Positions 5,867-13,133 of a stretch of DNA of 16,165 nucleotides are shown here, one piece after another. Position numbers and translations under genes: made by a program. The stretch is from assembly GCA_031280335.1 (NCBI GenBank), contig JAITGZ010000008.1, positions 1-16,165 of the forward strand, in the 5' to 3' direction. Origin of the DNA: Deltaproteobacteria bacterium (lineage in GTDB: Bacteria > Desulfobacterota > Desulfovibrionia > Desulfovibrionales > Desulfovibrionaceae). The stretch's first letter is position 1. Every line of letters begins with the position of its first letter. The notes beneath the pieces are model-generated. The model made no database searches, was not told where the DNA came from, and worked only from the letters and a program-made list of their open reading frames with translations.

Positions 5867-5931
5867 CATAAGGAAAGAGAGCTGGGCATATGGATAAAGG
5901 GTGCGGCTCGTCATATTGGGAGGGTGGTTAT

Positions 5932-7869
5932 ATGCAGTATAAAATCGGTTTCATTACCAGCTACAGCCGTATGGAATCTGACTTTAAAGACCTGGCGGAA
6001 ACTGAACAATGTAATCTGATTTTTCGCGTCGGCGTTATGGAGTATGCCATAGACCTGGCCAGGGAAATGGAAAACAGCATATTGGTGGACGCCATAATCT
6101 CCACGGAAGTTACCGGAGAGATCATAGCCAAGCACGTCAACGTGCCTGTGATCCCATTGCGCGTTAAAGGATATAACCTGATCGAGGCGCTCTTCCGCGC
6201 CCATGCCATGGGGCAAAAGGTGGCCTTTGCCGATATAGCCCATAAATATTCTGTTTTTGATCTGGAGCGGGTGGCCGGTATCCTGGGCTACCACATTCGG
6301 CATTATAAATTCAACCACCCGGACGAGGCTGTGGACGTGGTGGAGAAGATCGCCTCGGATGAACAGGACGTCATAGTTACCACGGCCAGCTGTACCATGA
6401 ACATAGCAAAAAGGCACAACATGCGCGCGGTACTCATTGAGCCCACGCGCCATGATCTGGTGGAGGCGATTAATCTGGCCAAGCGGCTTGTGGACGCCAG
6501 ACGCAAAGAACAGGAGAATCTCAACTGGCTTAACGCGGTAATCAATAACATAAACGAGGGGATCATCACGGTCAATGAAGGCAGGGTATCTTCAGTCAAT
6601 TCTTATATATTAAGCATGCTTGCCTTGGGGCAGGACAAGCTGATCGGCAGGGAAATATCCGATATAATGGAAATATCGCCCTTGCTCAAAAAGATTTTCA
6701 ACACCACGAATAATTTTGAGATTATCAAGCATGGGGACAAAGACCTGGTGATCAGCCGTAAGGAGATATATGCCAACAATGACGTATTGGGCAGCATATA
6801 CAAGATAGAGATACTGCAGAACATTCAGCAAATTGAAATGGAGGCCCGCAAAAAAAGCCTGAAGAGCGGGTTCATAGCCGCCGCGACTTTTGACCAGATT
6901 GCGGGCATCAGCGCGGCCATCAATGAGGCCAAAGACAAGGCGAAACATTTCGCCCTCACGGACTCCTATATTTTTATCAACGGAGAAAGCGGCACAGGCA
7001 AAGAGGTTTTCGCCCAGAGCATCCATAACTACAGTCCGTGCCGGCAGGGACCTTTTGTGGCCATTAATTGCGCCACCTTGCCGGAGCAGCTTTTGGACAG
7101 CGAACTGTTCGGCTTTGAAGACGGCGTATTTACCGGGGCCAGAAAAGGCGGCAAGCCGGGTCTGTTTGAAATGGCTCACAACGGCACCCTGTTTTTGGAC
7201 GAAATAGGCGAGATGCCCCTGCTGCTGCAAACCAAGCTCTTGCGTGTGCTGCAGGAGAAGATGATCCGCCGGGTGGGCGGGGACAAGAACATACCCGTCA
7301 ATGTGCGGCTTATTTTCGCCACCAACAAGAACTTGCGCGAGGAGGTAAAAAAAGGCTCCTTCAGGGAAGACCTGTTTTACCGCATCCATGTATTGAACTT
7401 AAAACTCCCCCCTCTGCGCGAGCGTCCTGAGGATATCCAGCCCCTGGCCCGCCATATCATCAACAAGATCATACGGCAGCGCCAGGCTCCGGGCAGCCTT
7501 TCGGAACGCGGGCTGGCCGTGCTTATGCGCTATGATTGGCCGGGCAATGTGCGTGAGCTGCATAACTTTCTGGAACGGGTCATTGCCATGAGCAGTCAGC
7601 ATGTCTATGACGCCGGGACGGCCGAACAACTCATGCGCGAGCTGGTTGAAAATTCCAGACCAAAGGCGGCTGAATCCGGAACAGGCTCGGACGGCGACGG
7701 GGCAAAGGACGCGGGGCTGGCCGTGCCCCTCAGCTCCATGCACGATATGCAGGACTCCATCATCCGTCATATCTATGCGCGTTTTGACGGGGATAGAAAG
7801 AAAGTGGAAAATATATTGCAGATGAGCCGCACCACGTTATGGCGGCGGTTTAAGGAAATGGGTCTGTAA
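5932..7869 (+). CDS. PrpR-type sigma-54-dependent transcriptional activator
   Basis: This is an enhancer-binding protein that uses ATP to open sigma-54 promoters. I prefer the ATG at 5932 (645 residues) over the one at 5890 because GGGAGGGTGG at 5918-5927 is well placed and the family domain begins right there (MQYKIGFITS). Domains: a PrpR-type N-terminal sensor (about 1-195), a PAS-like linker (about 196-305, NWLNAVINNINEGIITVNEG) and the AAA+ core (about 318-560). The core has Walker A GESGTGKE (351-358), Walker B GTLFLDE (418-424), FREDLFYR (477-484) and GNVREL (538-543). A Fis-type HTH ends the protein (605-645, MSRTTLWRRF). The sigma-54-contacting loop reads GVFTGA (398-403) where GAFTGA is usual. 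No propionate or other catabolic genes adjoin it, so its signal and targets are unknown. Isoleucine ATA codons are frequent and the gene is AT-richer than its flanks. It is convergent with mnmE. Confidence 0.93.
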   Translation: MQYKIGFITSYSRMESDFKDLAETEQCNLIFRVGVMEYAIDLAREMENSILVDAIISTEVTGEIIAKHVNVPVIPLRVKGYNLIEALFRAHAMGQKVAFADIAHKYSVFDLERVAGILGYHIRHYKFNHPDEAVDVVEKIASDEQDVIVTTASCTMNIAKRHNMRAVLIEPTRHDLVEAINLAKRLVDARRKEQENLNWLNAVINNINEGIITVNEGRVSSVNSYILSMLALGQDKLIGREISDIMEISPLLKKIFNTTNNFEIIKHGDKDLVISRKEIYANNDVLGSIYKIEILQNIQQIEMEARKKSLKSGFIAAATFDQIAGISAAINEAKDKAKHFALTDSYIFINGESGTGKEVFAQSIHNYSPCRQGPFVAINCATLPEQLLDSELFGFEDGVFTGARKGGKPGLFEMAHNGTLFLDEIGEMPLLLQTKLLRVLQEKMIRRVGGDKNIPVNVRLIFATNKNLREEVKKGSFREDLFYRIHVLNLKLPPLRERPEDIQPLARHIINKIIRQRQAPGSLSERGLAVLMRYDWPGNVRELHNFLERVIAMSSQHVYDAGTAEQLMRELVENSRPKAAESGTGSDGDGAKDAGLAVPLSSMHDMQDSIIRHIYARFDGDRKKVENILQMSRTTLWRRFKEMGL

Positions 7870-7903
7870 AATTCCCTTTTGCGTCAGCGCGGGGGCTGAA
7901 CAG

Positions 7904-9322
7904 TCATTTTCCGACGCAGAAGCCGGCAAAGACCTGGTCCAATACCTCCTGGGGGCAGGATATGCCCATGACCTCGTCCAGAAAACCGGCCGCGCTCTCC
8001 AAACGGGCGCTCAAAATTTCCGCCGGCAGCTTTTGTGCCGCTTCCCGCTCCAGTTGGTCCAGTTCCCGCAGGGCAAGCTCAAGCTGGTATTTCTGGCGTA
8101 ACGAGGGCGGGGCGGCCTGGTCGAGATCCAGGCCGGCCGAAGGCAGGGTCAGGATGTGGGCCAGGCGGGCGCGCAGCGTCTCCAGCCCCTGTCCGCTCTC
8201 GGCAGAAACAGGCAGGCAGGGCATCCCCAGCACGCTTACAGGCCATTCCCGCAGATCAGGGAAAAGATCGATTTTATTCAAAAGCGCCAAGGTGGGGGTA
8301 CCTTCCGGCAGATCGGCGGGGGGGGGCAGTTTTTCCGGCGCGGCGCATGCCTCCATGACCAGCAGGATGATGTCGGCCCTGGTCATAAGGCTACGGGTCA
8401 GTTCCATACCCGCGTTTTCCAGGGCATCAGCGGAGGAGCGCAGCCCGGCGGTGTCCGCCAGGCGCAGCGGGAGTCCCTCCAGGCTCAGGCCCTCTTCGAT
8501 GAAATCGCGGGTCGTTCCGGGCAGATCCGCCACCAGGGCGCGTTTACGTCCTAAGAGGGCGTTGAACAGGCTGGATTTGCCGCTGTTGGGCGGCCCGACC
8601 AGTACCACCAGGGCACCTTCGCGCCATATCCGGGCCTGATCGTGGCTCAGTGCCAGCTCGCGCAGTCCGAGGCGCAAACGGCTCAAAAGAGGTTGAAAAT
8701 CGCCCCGCTCTTCCTGGGATAGATCCGGAAAATCCAAGGCGGCGTATAGGAGGACGCGCAGCCTGTCCAGCAGGCGGCGCAGCTCTTCCAGTCTGACGCT
8801 CAGGCCGCCGGCCAGCTTGTTGCGGGCCAGGCGCGCGCCCTGCAAGGTGGGGGCGGTGATCATTTCTGCCACGGCCTCTGCCCGGCTCAGGTCCAGGCGT
8901 CCGTTCAGGCAAGCCCGGCGGGTAAATTCCCCCGGTCCGGCCGGCCGGGCCCCGTGCGCGCAGACTGATGCCAGGGCGGCTTCCAGCACCACCGGGCCGC
9001 CGTGGCAGTGGATTTCAGCCGAATCTTCGCCGGTAAAGCTGTGCGGGCCGGGCATATACACCGCCAAAGCTTCGTCCAGGCGGCAGCCTGCGGCGTCCAG
9101 CGCCCATCCGTACTCCAGACGGCGCGGTGCAAAAGCCGCAACGGGGCCGCCGCCGCGTCCGTCCCTATTTGGTCTGAAGGCCGCGCGCAGTATGCGCAGG
9201 GCCTCACGTCCGCTGATGCGGACAATACCGATGCCGCCCGCGCCCCTGGCCGTTGCAATGGCCGCTATGCTTTCCCCCGGCGGGGCTTTGCCCGCACAGG
9301 CGGACGGAAAGCCTGCGCTCAC
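7904..9322 (-). CDS. mnmE: tRNA modification GTPase MnmE
   Basis: MnmE, with MnmG, adds (carboxymethyl)aminomethyl groups to wobble uridine 34 of certain tRNAs. The 472-residue product has the full family layout. The tetrahydrofolate-binding N-domain (about 16-130) contains PGPHSFTGEDSAEIHCHGG. A helical domain begins with EFTRRACLNGRLDLSRAEAV (132-151). The inserted G domain has GPPNSGKS (243-250), GTTRD (269-273), DTAG (290-293) and NKID (349-352). The protein ends in FCVGK, with the catalytic cysteine C469. The start is a GTG at 9320-9322 overlapping the jag TGA by four bases; no strong Shine-Dalgarno site is seen, which suggests coupling. A few extra residues precede the conserved SIAAIATARG. 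Confidence 0.97.
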   Translation of the reverse strand: MSAGFPSACAGKAPPGESIAAIATARGAGGIGIVRISGREALRILRAAFRPNRDGRGGGPVAAFAPRRLEYGWALDAAGCRLDEALAVYMPGPHSFTGEDSAEIHCHGGPVVLEAALASVCAHGARPAGPGEFTRRACLNGRLDLSRAEAVAEMITAPTLQGARLARNKLAGGLSVRLEELRRLLDRLRVLLYAALDFPDLSQEERGDFQPLLSRLRLGLRELALSHDQARIWREGALVVLVGPPNSGKSSLFNALLGRKRALVADLPGTTRDFIEEGLSLEGLPLRLADTAGLRSSADALENAGMELTRSLMTRADIILLVMEACAAPEKLPPPADLPEGTPTLALLNKIDLFPDLREWPVSVLGMPCLPVSAESGQGLETLRARLAHILTLPSAGLDLDQAAPPSLRQKYQLELALRELDQLEREAAQKLPAEILSARLESAAGFLDEVMGISCPQEVLDQVFAGFCVGK

Positions 9323-10251
9323 CTGTGCCGGGCCTGGGCCACCACCACGCGCTTCAGCTCGCCCTCGCCCTTGCTGTAGGTCTGTACCTCCGGATCATCC
9401 TGCAGGGTCATGTGGATGATGCGGCGCTGATACGGGCTTAAAGGACGGGAAGATTGGGAACGCCCGCTTTCTTTGACTTTTGAAGCCAGATACACGGCCA
9501 GTTCGCGCAGTTTTTCCGCCTGCCTCTCCCGGTAGTTGCCGGCATCGATCCGTACGGGTACGGACACGCCCATGCGCCGGCAGACGATGCAATTGACCAG
9601 ATATTGCAGGGCCGACAGGGTCTGCCCGTTGCGTCCGATGAGCAGGCCGCAATCAGCGTTACTGTGCAAGCGCACCAGTACCTTCTCTTCAGCCACGTCC
9701 AGCGTGGGATCTTCTTCCCGCGTGTCCAGCAGCGGGCGGCTGAGTATATTCACTGCCTCCAGTACGGCTTTTTTGAGCAGAACCTGATCCAGATCCTTCA
9801 GATGAACAGAAGCGGCGGGCAGGCCATGCTCCTTGTCCGGATCAAAGGGCGGCATTGTTTCCTCCACCGGATGCGGGGCGGATGTTTTTCCCCTGGTGGG
9901 TGTTTTTTCCTTGCGCGGGGTAAAAGATCCAGGAGGTTGCTCTTTTTCCTCCTGTTTCGGGCGCGTTTTTACGGGGGGGCGGCAGGCGTCTTCACTCTCT
10001 TTTTCCGTGTTTTTCAGCTCGCCGGGGGAGGATGGTTTGGTTTTATCCACGCCCAGATCGAGATTTGCCATACGCATGCGCCTGGCAAGCACAACAGCCT
10101 TTTTGGCCCCCACCAGGCCGAAGATGCCGGATTTGGCATCGCTGAGAATTTCAATTTCCAGCTTGCCGCGCTCAACGCCATAAAAGGAGCAGGCCGCAGC
10201 CATGGCATCATCCAGGTTTTTTCCGGTAAATTCTTTGTATTCATTCGGCAT
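9319..10251 (-). CDS. jag: Jag (KhpB-type) KH/R3H RNA-binding protein
   Basis: Jag/KhpB proteins bind RNA and are usually encoded next to yidC. The 310-residue product has a Jag-N domain (1-58, KEFTGKNLDDAMAAACSFYG and SGIFGLVGAKKA), then a long charged Pro/Lys/Glu-rich linker (about 60-145). A KH domain follows (about 150-238) with the GxxG loop IGRNGQ (205-210), and a C-terminal R3H domain (about 240-308) with R276-x3-H280 in YQRRIIH. I chose the ATG at 10249-10251: a GAGG lies nine bases upstream, while a TTG at 10266 lacks support. It follows yidC after 95 bases and overlaps mnmE by four. Confidence 0.95.
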   Translation of the reverse strand: MPNEYKEFTGKNLDDAMAAACSFYGVERGKLEIEILSDAKSGIFGLVGAKKAVVLARRMRMANLDLGVDKTKPSSPGELKNTEKESEDACRPPVKTRPKQEEKEQPPGSFTPRKEKTPTRGKTSAPHPVEETMPPFDPDKEHGLPAASVHLKDLDQVLLKKAVLEAVNILSRPLLDTREEDPTLDVAEEKVLVRLHSNADCGLLIGRNGQTLSALQYLVNCIVCRRMGVSVPVRIDAGNYRERQAEKLRELAVYLASKVKESGRSQSSRPLSPYQRRIIHMTLQDDPEVQTYSKGEGELKRVVVAQARHR

Positions 10252-10319
10252 GTTTTTTATCCTCAAAGCAGCCCGGCCTCTGTTACGAGATACCGGACCT
10301 GGAATATTTCAACTTTGAG

Positions 10320-10325
10320 ATTATA
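10320..10325 (-). promoter_or_regulatory. Perfect -10 box between yidC and jag
   Basis: TATAAT on the minus strand, preceded by ATG, lies about 70 bases before the jag ATG. No good -35 hexamer sits 16-18 bases upstream. It may give an internal promoter for jag-mnmE, or be chance in an AT-rich gap. Confidence 0.25.
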
Positions 10326-10346
10326 CATTTTCAAAAGTAAAACGCC

Positions 10347-11984
10347 TTAACTCTGTTTTCTGCTGCTTAGCTTCATTTGGCCGTGCTGCTGCGCGATGGA
10401 GATGATGTTGTTGAACAGCCAGTAAATAACCAGGCCGGAAGGGAAAGTGATGAACATAAAGGTGAAAACGATGGGCATGAGCATCATTATTTTAGCCTGC
10501 GTGGGGTCGCCGGTGGTCGGGGTCATTTTCTGCTGCAGCAGCATACTAATACCCATGACAATGGGGGTGATGTACAGCGGGTCTTTGGCGGAAAGATCCG
10601 CCAGCCAGACAATATCGGTAAAGGGCAGAAATTCGATAAAGCCGGCATGGCGCAATTCGATGGAGGAGAGCAGGGCGCGGTATAATCCGAAGAAAACAGG
10701 CAACTGCACCAGTATGGGCAGGCATCCGCCCATGGGATTGACCTTGTAAGTCTTATACAGCTGCATGACTTCCTGGTTCTGGCGCTGCCGGTCATCCTTG
10801 TATTTCTCACGGATTTTGGTCATGATCGGCTGCAGCTTCTTCATGTTTTCCATGGATTTATAGCTGCGGTAAGAAAGCGGCCAGAGGACGATCTTGATCA
10901 CCACTGTAAGCAGGATGATGGCCGTACCCCAGTTGCCGGTCAAGGCATGGAACCAGCGCAGCATGATCAGAAGAGGGGAGGCGATCCAGCCGAACCAACC
11001 GTACTCCATAACCGGAGAGAGATCCGCCGGGGCGGCTTCCAAATCGTTTTTAAGTTTGGGGCCGATATAATAGCTGAATTCCGCGCTGAAATCCTGCCCC
11101 GGTTCAAGGGAGACCTGCTTTTTTTCCAGCAGGAGGGTGTAGTTTTCGTTTTGGTGTATGGCCCGCAGGTTCAGGGTTTGATCCTGGGGAATAACAGCGG
11201 TCAGAAAATAGCTGCTCATGGCCCCGGCCCACTGAATTCTCTCCCCGTAGTTCATACCGGCGGCAAGGCGCTTCTTGTCTGTTTCGTCAAGGAACTCCCC
11301 GCCTTGGGCCAGAACCACCTTGGTTACATTGGAGTATTCTTTGTCGCCGGACAGTTCACCGGTGGAGAGAGAGCGGACTATATTGACGGAACGTGCGCTT
11401 TCTGAACCTATGCGCACCAGCTCGCGCAGCACATAAGCATCGGCTTTGAGAATAAAGGTGCGCCGGATGACCAGGCCGTCGCTTAGGCCGTCAAAATGGA
11501 TGGAAAGCTCCCCTTCCCGCAGGTTTATACTACTTTCACCCGCATAGCTCCAACGGGGGCCGTCCTTTTGCCCGTCCGGCCAGGTGGACTGGTTATTGAT
11601 GAATAGGCCGATTGCCCCCTGAGGCAGTTCCCCGGCCTTGAGCAAATGCAGGGCCTTGCCGCTGGGTCTGGAACTTTCCGGGTCGGAGTTCTGATATTTT
11701 TTCAGGGCGAAATCTTTTAGGGTGCCCCCCGCGCTGTTAAACACTGCGGTATATAGCGGAGTCTCCACCACCACATCCCGGCCGGGCGAGGGAGGGGCGG
11801 CGGGGATGCGCAGGGGCTGCGCGTCTTCCGCCGCCGGGACGGGAGCAGGCGCGTCCGCCGGCGGCATCTGGGCGGTTGTGGGCGCGGGCTTGGGCGCCCA
11901 GCCCATGTATTGCGAAAATATCTGCCAGCCGAAAAGCAGGCCGAAGGACAAGACCACAGCAATGACAAGGCGGTGGTTTTCCAT
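10347..11984 (-). CDS. yidC: Membrane protein insertase YidC
   Basis: YidC inserts and folds inner-membrane proteins, alone or with SecYEG. From the ATG at 11982-11984 the product has 545 residues. An AGGAG lies ten bases upstream, and MENHRLVIAVVLSFGLLFGW is the expected start. Layout: TM1 (about 5-26), a Pro/Ala-rich linker, a large Gram-negative-type periplasmic domain (about 70-325), then the five-helix insertase core (about 330-535). Core landmarks are NPMGGCLPILVQLPVFFGLY, SIELRHAGF, QQKMTPTTGDPTQAKIM and TFPSGLVIYWLFNN. The positively charged groove residue that is arginine in E. coli (R366) appears to be a lysine here (K364, in VVIKIVLWPL). An upstream ATG at 12038 or 11993 is possible but poorly spaced from the ribosome site. 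It follows yidD after 85 bases. Confidence 0.97.
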   Translation of the reverse strand: MENHRLVIAVVLSFGLLFGWQIFSQYMGWAPKPAPTTAQMPPADAPAPVPAAEDAQPLRIPAAPPSPGRDVVVETPLYTAVFNSAGGTLKDFALKKYQNSDPESSRPSGKALHLLKAGELPQGAIGLFINNQSTWPDGQKDGPRWSYAGESSINLREGELSIHFDGLSDGLVIRRTFILKADAYVLRELVRIGSESARSVNIVRSLSTGELSGDKEYSNVTKVVLAQGGEFLDETDKKRLAAGMNYGERIQWAGAMSSYFLTAVIPQDQTLNLRAIHQNENYTLLLEKKQVSLEPGQDFSAEFSYYIGPKLKNDLEAAPADLSPVMEYGWFGWIASPLLIMLRWFHALTGNWGTAIILLTVVIKIVLWPLSYRSYKSMENMKKLQPIMTKIREKYKDDRQRQNQEVMQLYKTYKVNPMGGCLPILVQLPVFFGLYRALLSSIELRHAGFIEFLPFTDIVWLADLSAKDPLYITPIVMGISMLLQQKMTPTTGDPTQAKIMMLMPIVFTFMFITFPSGLVIYWLFNNIISIAQQHGQMKLSSRKQS

Positions 11985-12069
11985 GGGGTGCATACTCCTG
12001 TAACCCGCAAAGACGCGCCCCGTCATGTCTTGCATCAAGGCAGGGCGGTAATCCGTACGAGGGTTGTTA

Positions 12070-12309
12070 TCAGCGTGGGGGAGGAACCGGGTCCACTCCC
12101 CCGTCGTTAAAAGGGTGGCAACGCAGGATGCGCCGCAGGGACAGCAGGCCGCCTTTGAAAAGACCGTGTACGCTTACGGCTTCAGCGGCATAAGCGGAAC
12201 AGGAGGGGTAAAAGCGACAGGAAGGCGGCAGAAAAGGCGAGACACATGCCTGATAGACGCGGATGGGCAAAATTACCAGACGGCGCAAATATGTCGTCAA
12301 GAGAGGCAT
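12070..12309 (-). CDS. yidD: Membrane protein insertion efficiency factor YidD
   Basis: YidD is a small peripheral membrane protein that aids YidC-dependent insertion. The 79-residue product has the amphipathic N-terminal helix (TTYLRRLVILPIRVYQACVS) and the family motifs CRFYPSCSAYAAEAV, HGLFKGG, RRILRCHPF and GGVDPVP. All the usual cysteines are present. The ATG at 12307-12309 has no clear Shine-Dalgarno site. It lies 57 bases after rnpA and 85 before yidC, the standard order of this cluster. Confidence 0.96.
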   Translation of the reverse strand: MPLLTTYLRRLVILPIRVYQACVSPFLPPSCRFYPSCSAYAAEAVSVHGLFKGGLLSLRRILRCHPFNDGGVDPVPPPR

Positions 12310-12366
12310 TTTTTTGGAATTTCAAACCCTGGCCTGGGCCATCCCGTCAAACCGTAAAGGCGGCGC

Positions 12367-12984
12367 TCAGGTTGTCCTGTCCGGAAGGGCCGGCCGGTCG
12401 CGTTTCTGTCCGTAATGTTTAAACAGTCCTGTCAATAAAGGGAACAATTCCTGTTCCACAAGCCCGTAGCTCAGGCGGAGCGGGTCCAGGCCCTTTTTGG
12501 GCACAGCCACCATATCCAGGCCAGAGGGCAGATGGGCCTGATTAAGCCGAAAAAATTCCCGCAACAAGCGTTTTACCCTGTTGCGCCGCGTTGCGCCGCC
12601 AATCTTGCGGCTGACGGAAAGCCCCAGACGCCAAGTCTCAAGGCCGCTTTCCAAAACAAAAAAAACAAAATTCGCGCTGAAATAGCGTTTTCCTTTATGA
12701 TAACACAGCGAAAATTCAGATTTTTTCAACAACCGACAGGCTTTGCCAAAGCGCTTGCCCCCGGCTTTCGCCCTACCCGGTTCTTCACCCCCCGGCCCAT
12801 TCTGTGCCGGGGCAGCGGGTGAGGCTGCTAAACGGTCAATCTTTTGCGCCCTTTGCTCCGTCTGCGGCGTAACACGTTGCGCCCGGCGGCTGTAGCCATG
12901 CGCGCCCTGAAGCCGTGCAGGCGTTTGCGCTTGATCACGCTGGGCTGGTATGTGCGTTTCATGCCTTTTCTCCTTCAGCATCAT
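12367..12984 (-). CDS. rnpA: RNase P protein component, frame enclosing rpmH
   Basis: RnpA is the protein cofactor of RNase P, which trims tRNA 5' ends. The conserved core is plain: KRFGKACRLLKKSEFSLCYH, RLGLSVSRKIG, and RRNRVKRLLREFFRLNQAHL with the RNR motif, then DMVAVPKKGLD. The core alone would be about 125 residues. The frame stays open back through the whole of rpmH, and it holds no ATG or GTG between 12981 and the core. The only in-frame ATGs are the pair at 12984-12979, just upstream of rpmH, giving 205 or 204 residues with a basic, Gln/Arg/Pro-rich extension of about 76 residues. The alternative is a TTG at 12732, which has no ribosome site and would lose the conserved aromatic residue before RLL. 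The extended start is my preferred reading, not proven. No Shine-Dalgarno site precedes the ATG pair at normal spacing. Confidence 0.85.
   Translation of the reverse strand: MMLKEKRHETHIPAQRDQAQTPARLQGAHGYSRRAQRVTPQTEQRAQKIDRLAASPAAPAQNGPGGEEPGRAKAGGKRFGKACRLLKKSEFSLCYHKGKRYFSANFVFFVLESGLETWRLGLSVSRKIGGATRRNRVKRLLREFFRLNQAHLPSGLDMVAVPKKGLDPLRLSYGLVEQELFPLLTGLFKHYGQKRDRPALPDRTT
12828..12962 (-). CDS. rpmH: 50S ribosomal protein L34
   Basis: L34 is a small basic protein of the large ribosomal subunit. The 44-residue product begins MKRTYQPSVIKRKRLHGF, continues with the RARMATAAGRNVLRRRR signature and ends KGRKRLTV, the normal length and full family pattern. The ATG at 12960-12962 follows AAGGAG at the ideal seven-base distance, and the stop is TAG at 12828-12830. 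The whole gene is nested, in another frame, inside the rnpA reading frame; its ribosome site falls on rnpA codons 4-5. It begins the rpmH-rnpA-yidD-yidC-jag-mnmE series, here without dnaA upstream. Confidence 0.98.
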   Translation of the reverse strand: MKRTYQPSVIKRKRLHGFRARMATAAGRNVLRRRRSKGRKRLTV

Positions 12985-12997
12985 TGATAAGTTCGTT

Positions 12998-13026
12998 CCT
13001 ATACGTTCTAACGGCAGGCGCGTCAA
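12998..13026 (-). promoter_or_regulatory. Sigma-70 promoter for rpmH-rnpA
   Basis: On the minus strand TTGACG (13026-13021, five of six) and TATAGG (13003-12998, four of six) are separated by exactly 17 bases. Transcription would start near 12991. That gives rpmH a leader of about 28 bases but leaves only about seven before the rnpA ATG pair. A second possible promoter lies further up (TTGCCA 13079-13074, TAAATG 13056-13051). Confidence 0.5.
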
Positions 13027-13072
13027 GTTCAGCCGTTTTTAACAACGGGTCATTTACACGCTTTTTGCGCCC

Positions 13073-13101
13073 TTGGCAAGTTCAAGCCATTGTGTTATGT
13101 T
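13073..13101 (+). promoter_or_regulatory. Sigma-70 promoter for the DksA-like operon
   Basis: TTGGCA (13073-13078) and TATGTT (13096-13101) are 17 bases apart, with TG-T in front of the -10 as in extended -10 promoters. Transcription would start near 13108, about 26 bases before the ATG. The -35 overlaps the -35 of the weaker upstream rpmH promoter on the other strand. Confidence 0.45.
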
Positions 13102-13133
13102 AACTTTTTTTATCAGGCACACGGGGGATTTTG

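Larger units (their letters stand above)
5579..5931. other. Regulatory intergenic region, 353 bases
   Basis: This is the longest gene-free stretch in the window and visibly AT-richer than its surroundings. It separates the minus-strand FlgC-like gene from the plus-strand sigma-54 activator. It holds a T-rich tract near 5591-5604, a sigma-54-like element reading leftward (5638-5652), two overlapping palindromes (5671-5700) and a sigma-70-like promoter reading rightward (5838-5866). I see no convincing small gene in it. Confidence 0.7.

Noticed and set aside
5577..5897. Plus-strand open frame of 106 codons spanning the regulatory gap.
   Set aside because: It runs through the palindromes and both promoter candidates, overlaps the FlgC-like start, shows no family motif and has no ribosome-binding site at its start.
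7884..7899. Small inverted repeat TCAGC/GCTGA between the convergent regulator and mnmE genes.
   Set aside because: It has only a 5-base stem with a 6-base loop and no adjacent T-run on either strand; too weak to call a terminator.
9604..10350. Plus-strand open frame of 248 codons opposite jag.
   Set aside because: It is antisense to a gene with clear Jag-N, KH and R3H motifs; no ribosome site and no recognisable family.
12730..12732. TTG as the start of a short, standard-length rnpA.
   Set aside because: It has no ribosome-binding site, and starting there would cut off the conserved F-x-x-x-x-R part of the RnpA core. It remains the main alternative to the nested start.
13024..13026. TTG as a still longer rnpA start.
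   Set aside because: It falls in the predicted -35 box of the rpmH promoter, so it would lie upstream of the transcript start.
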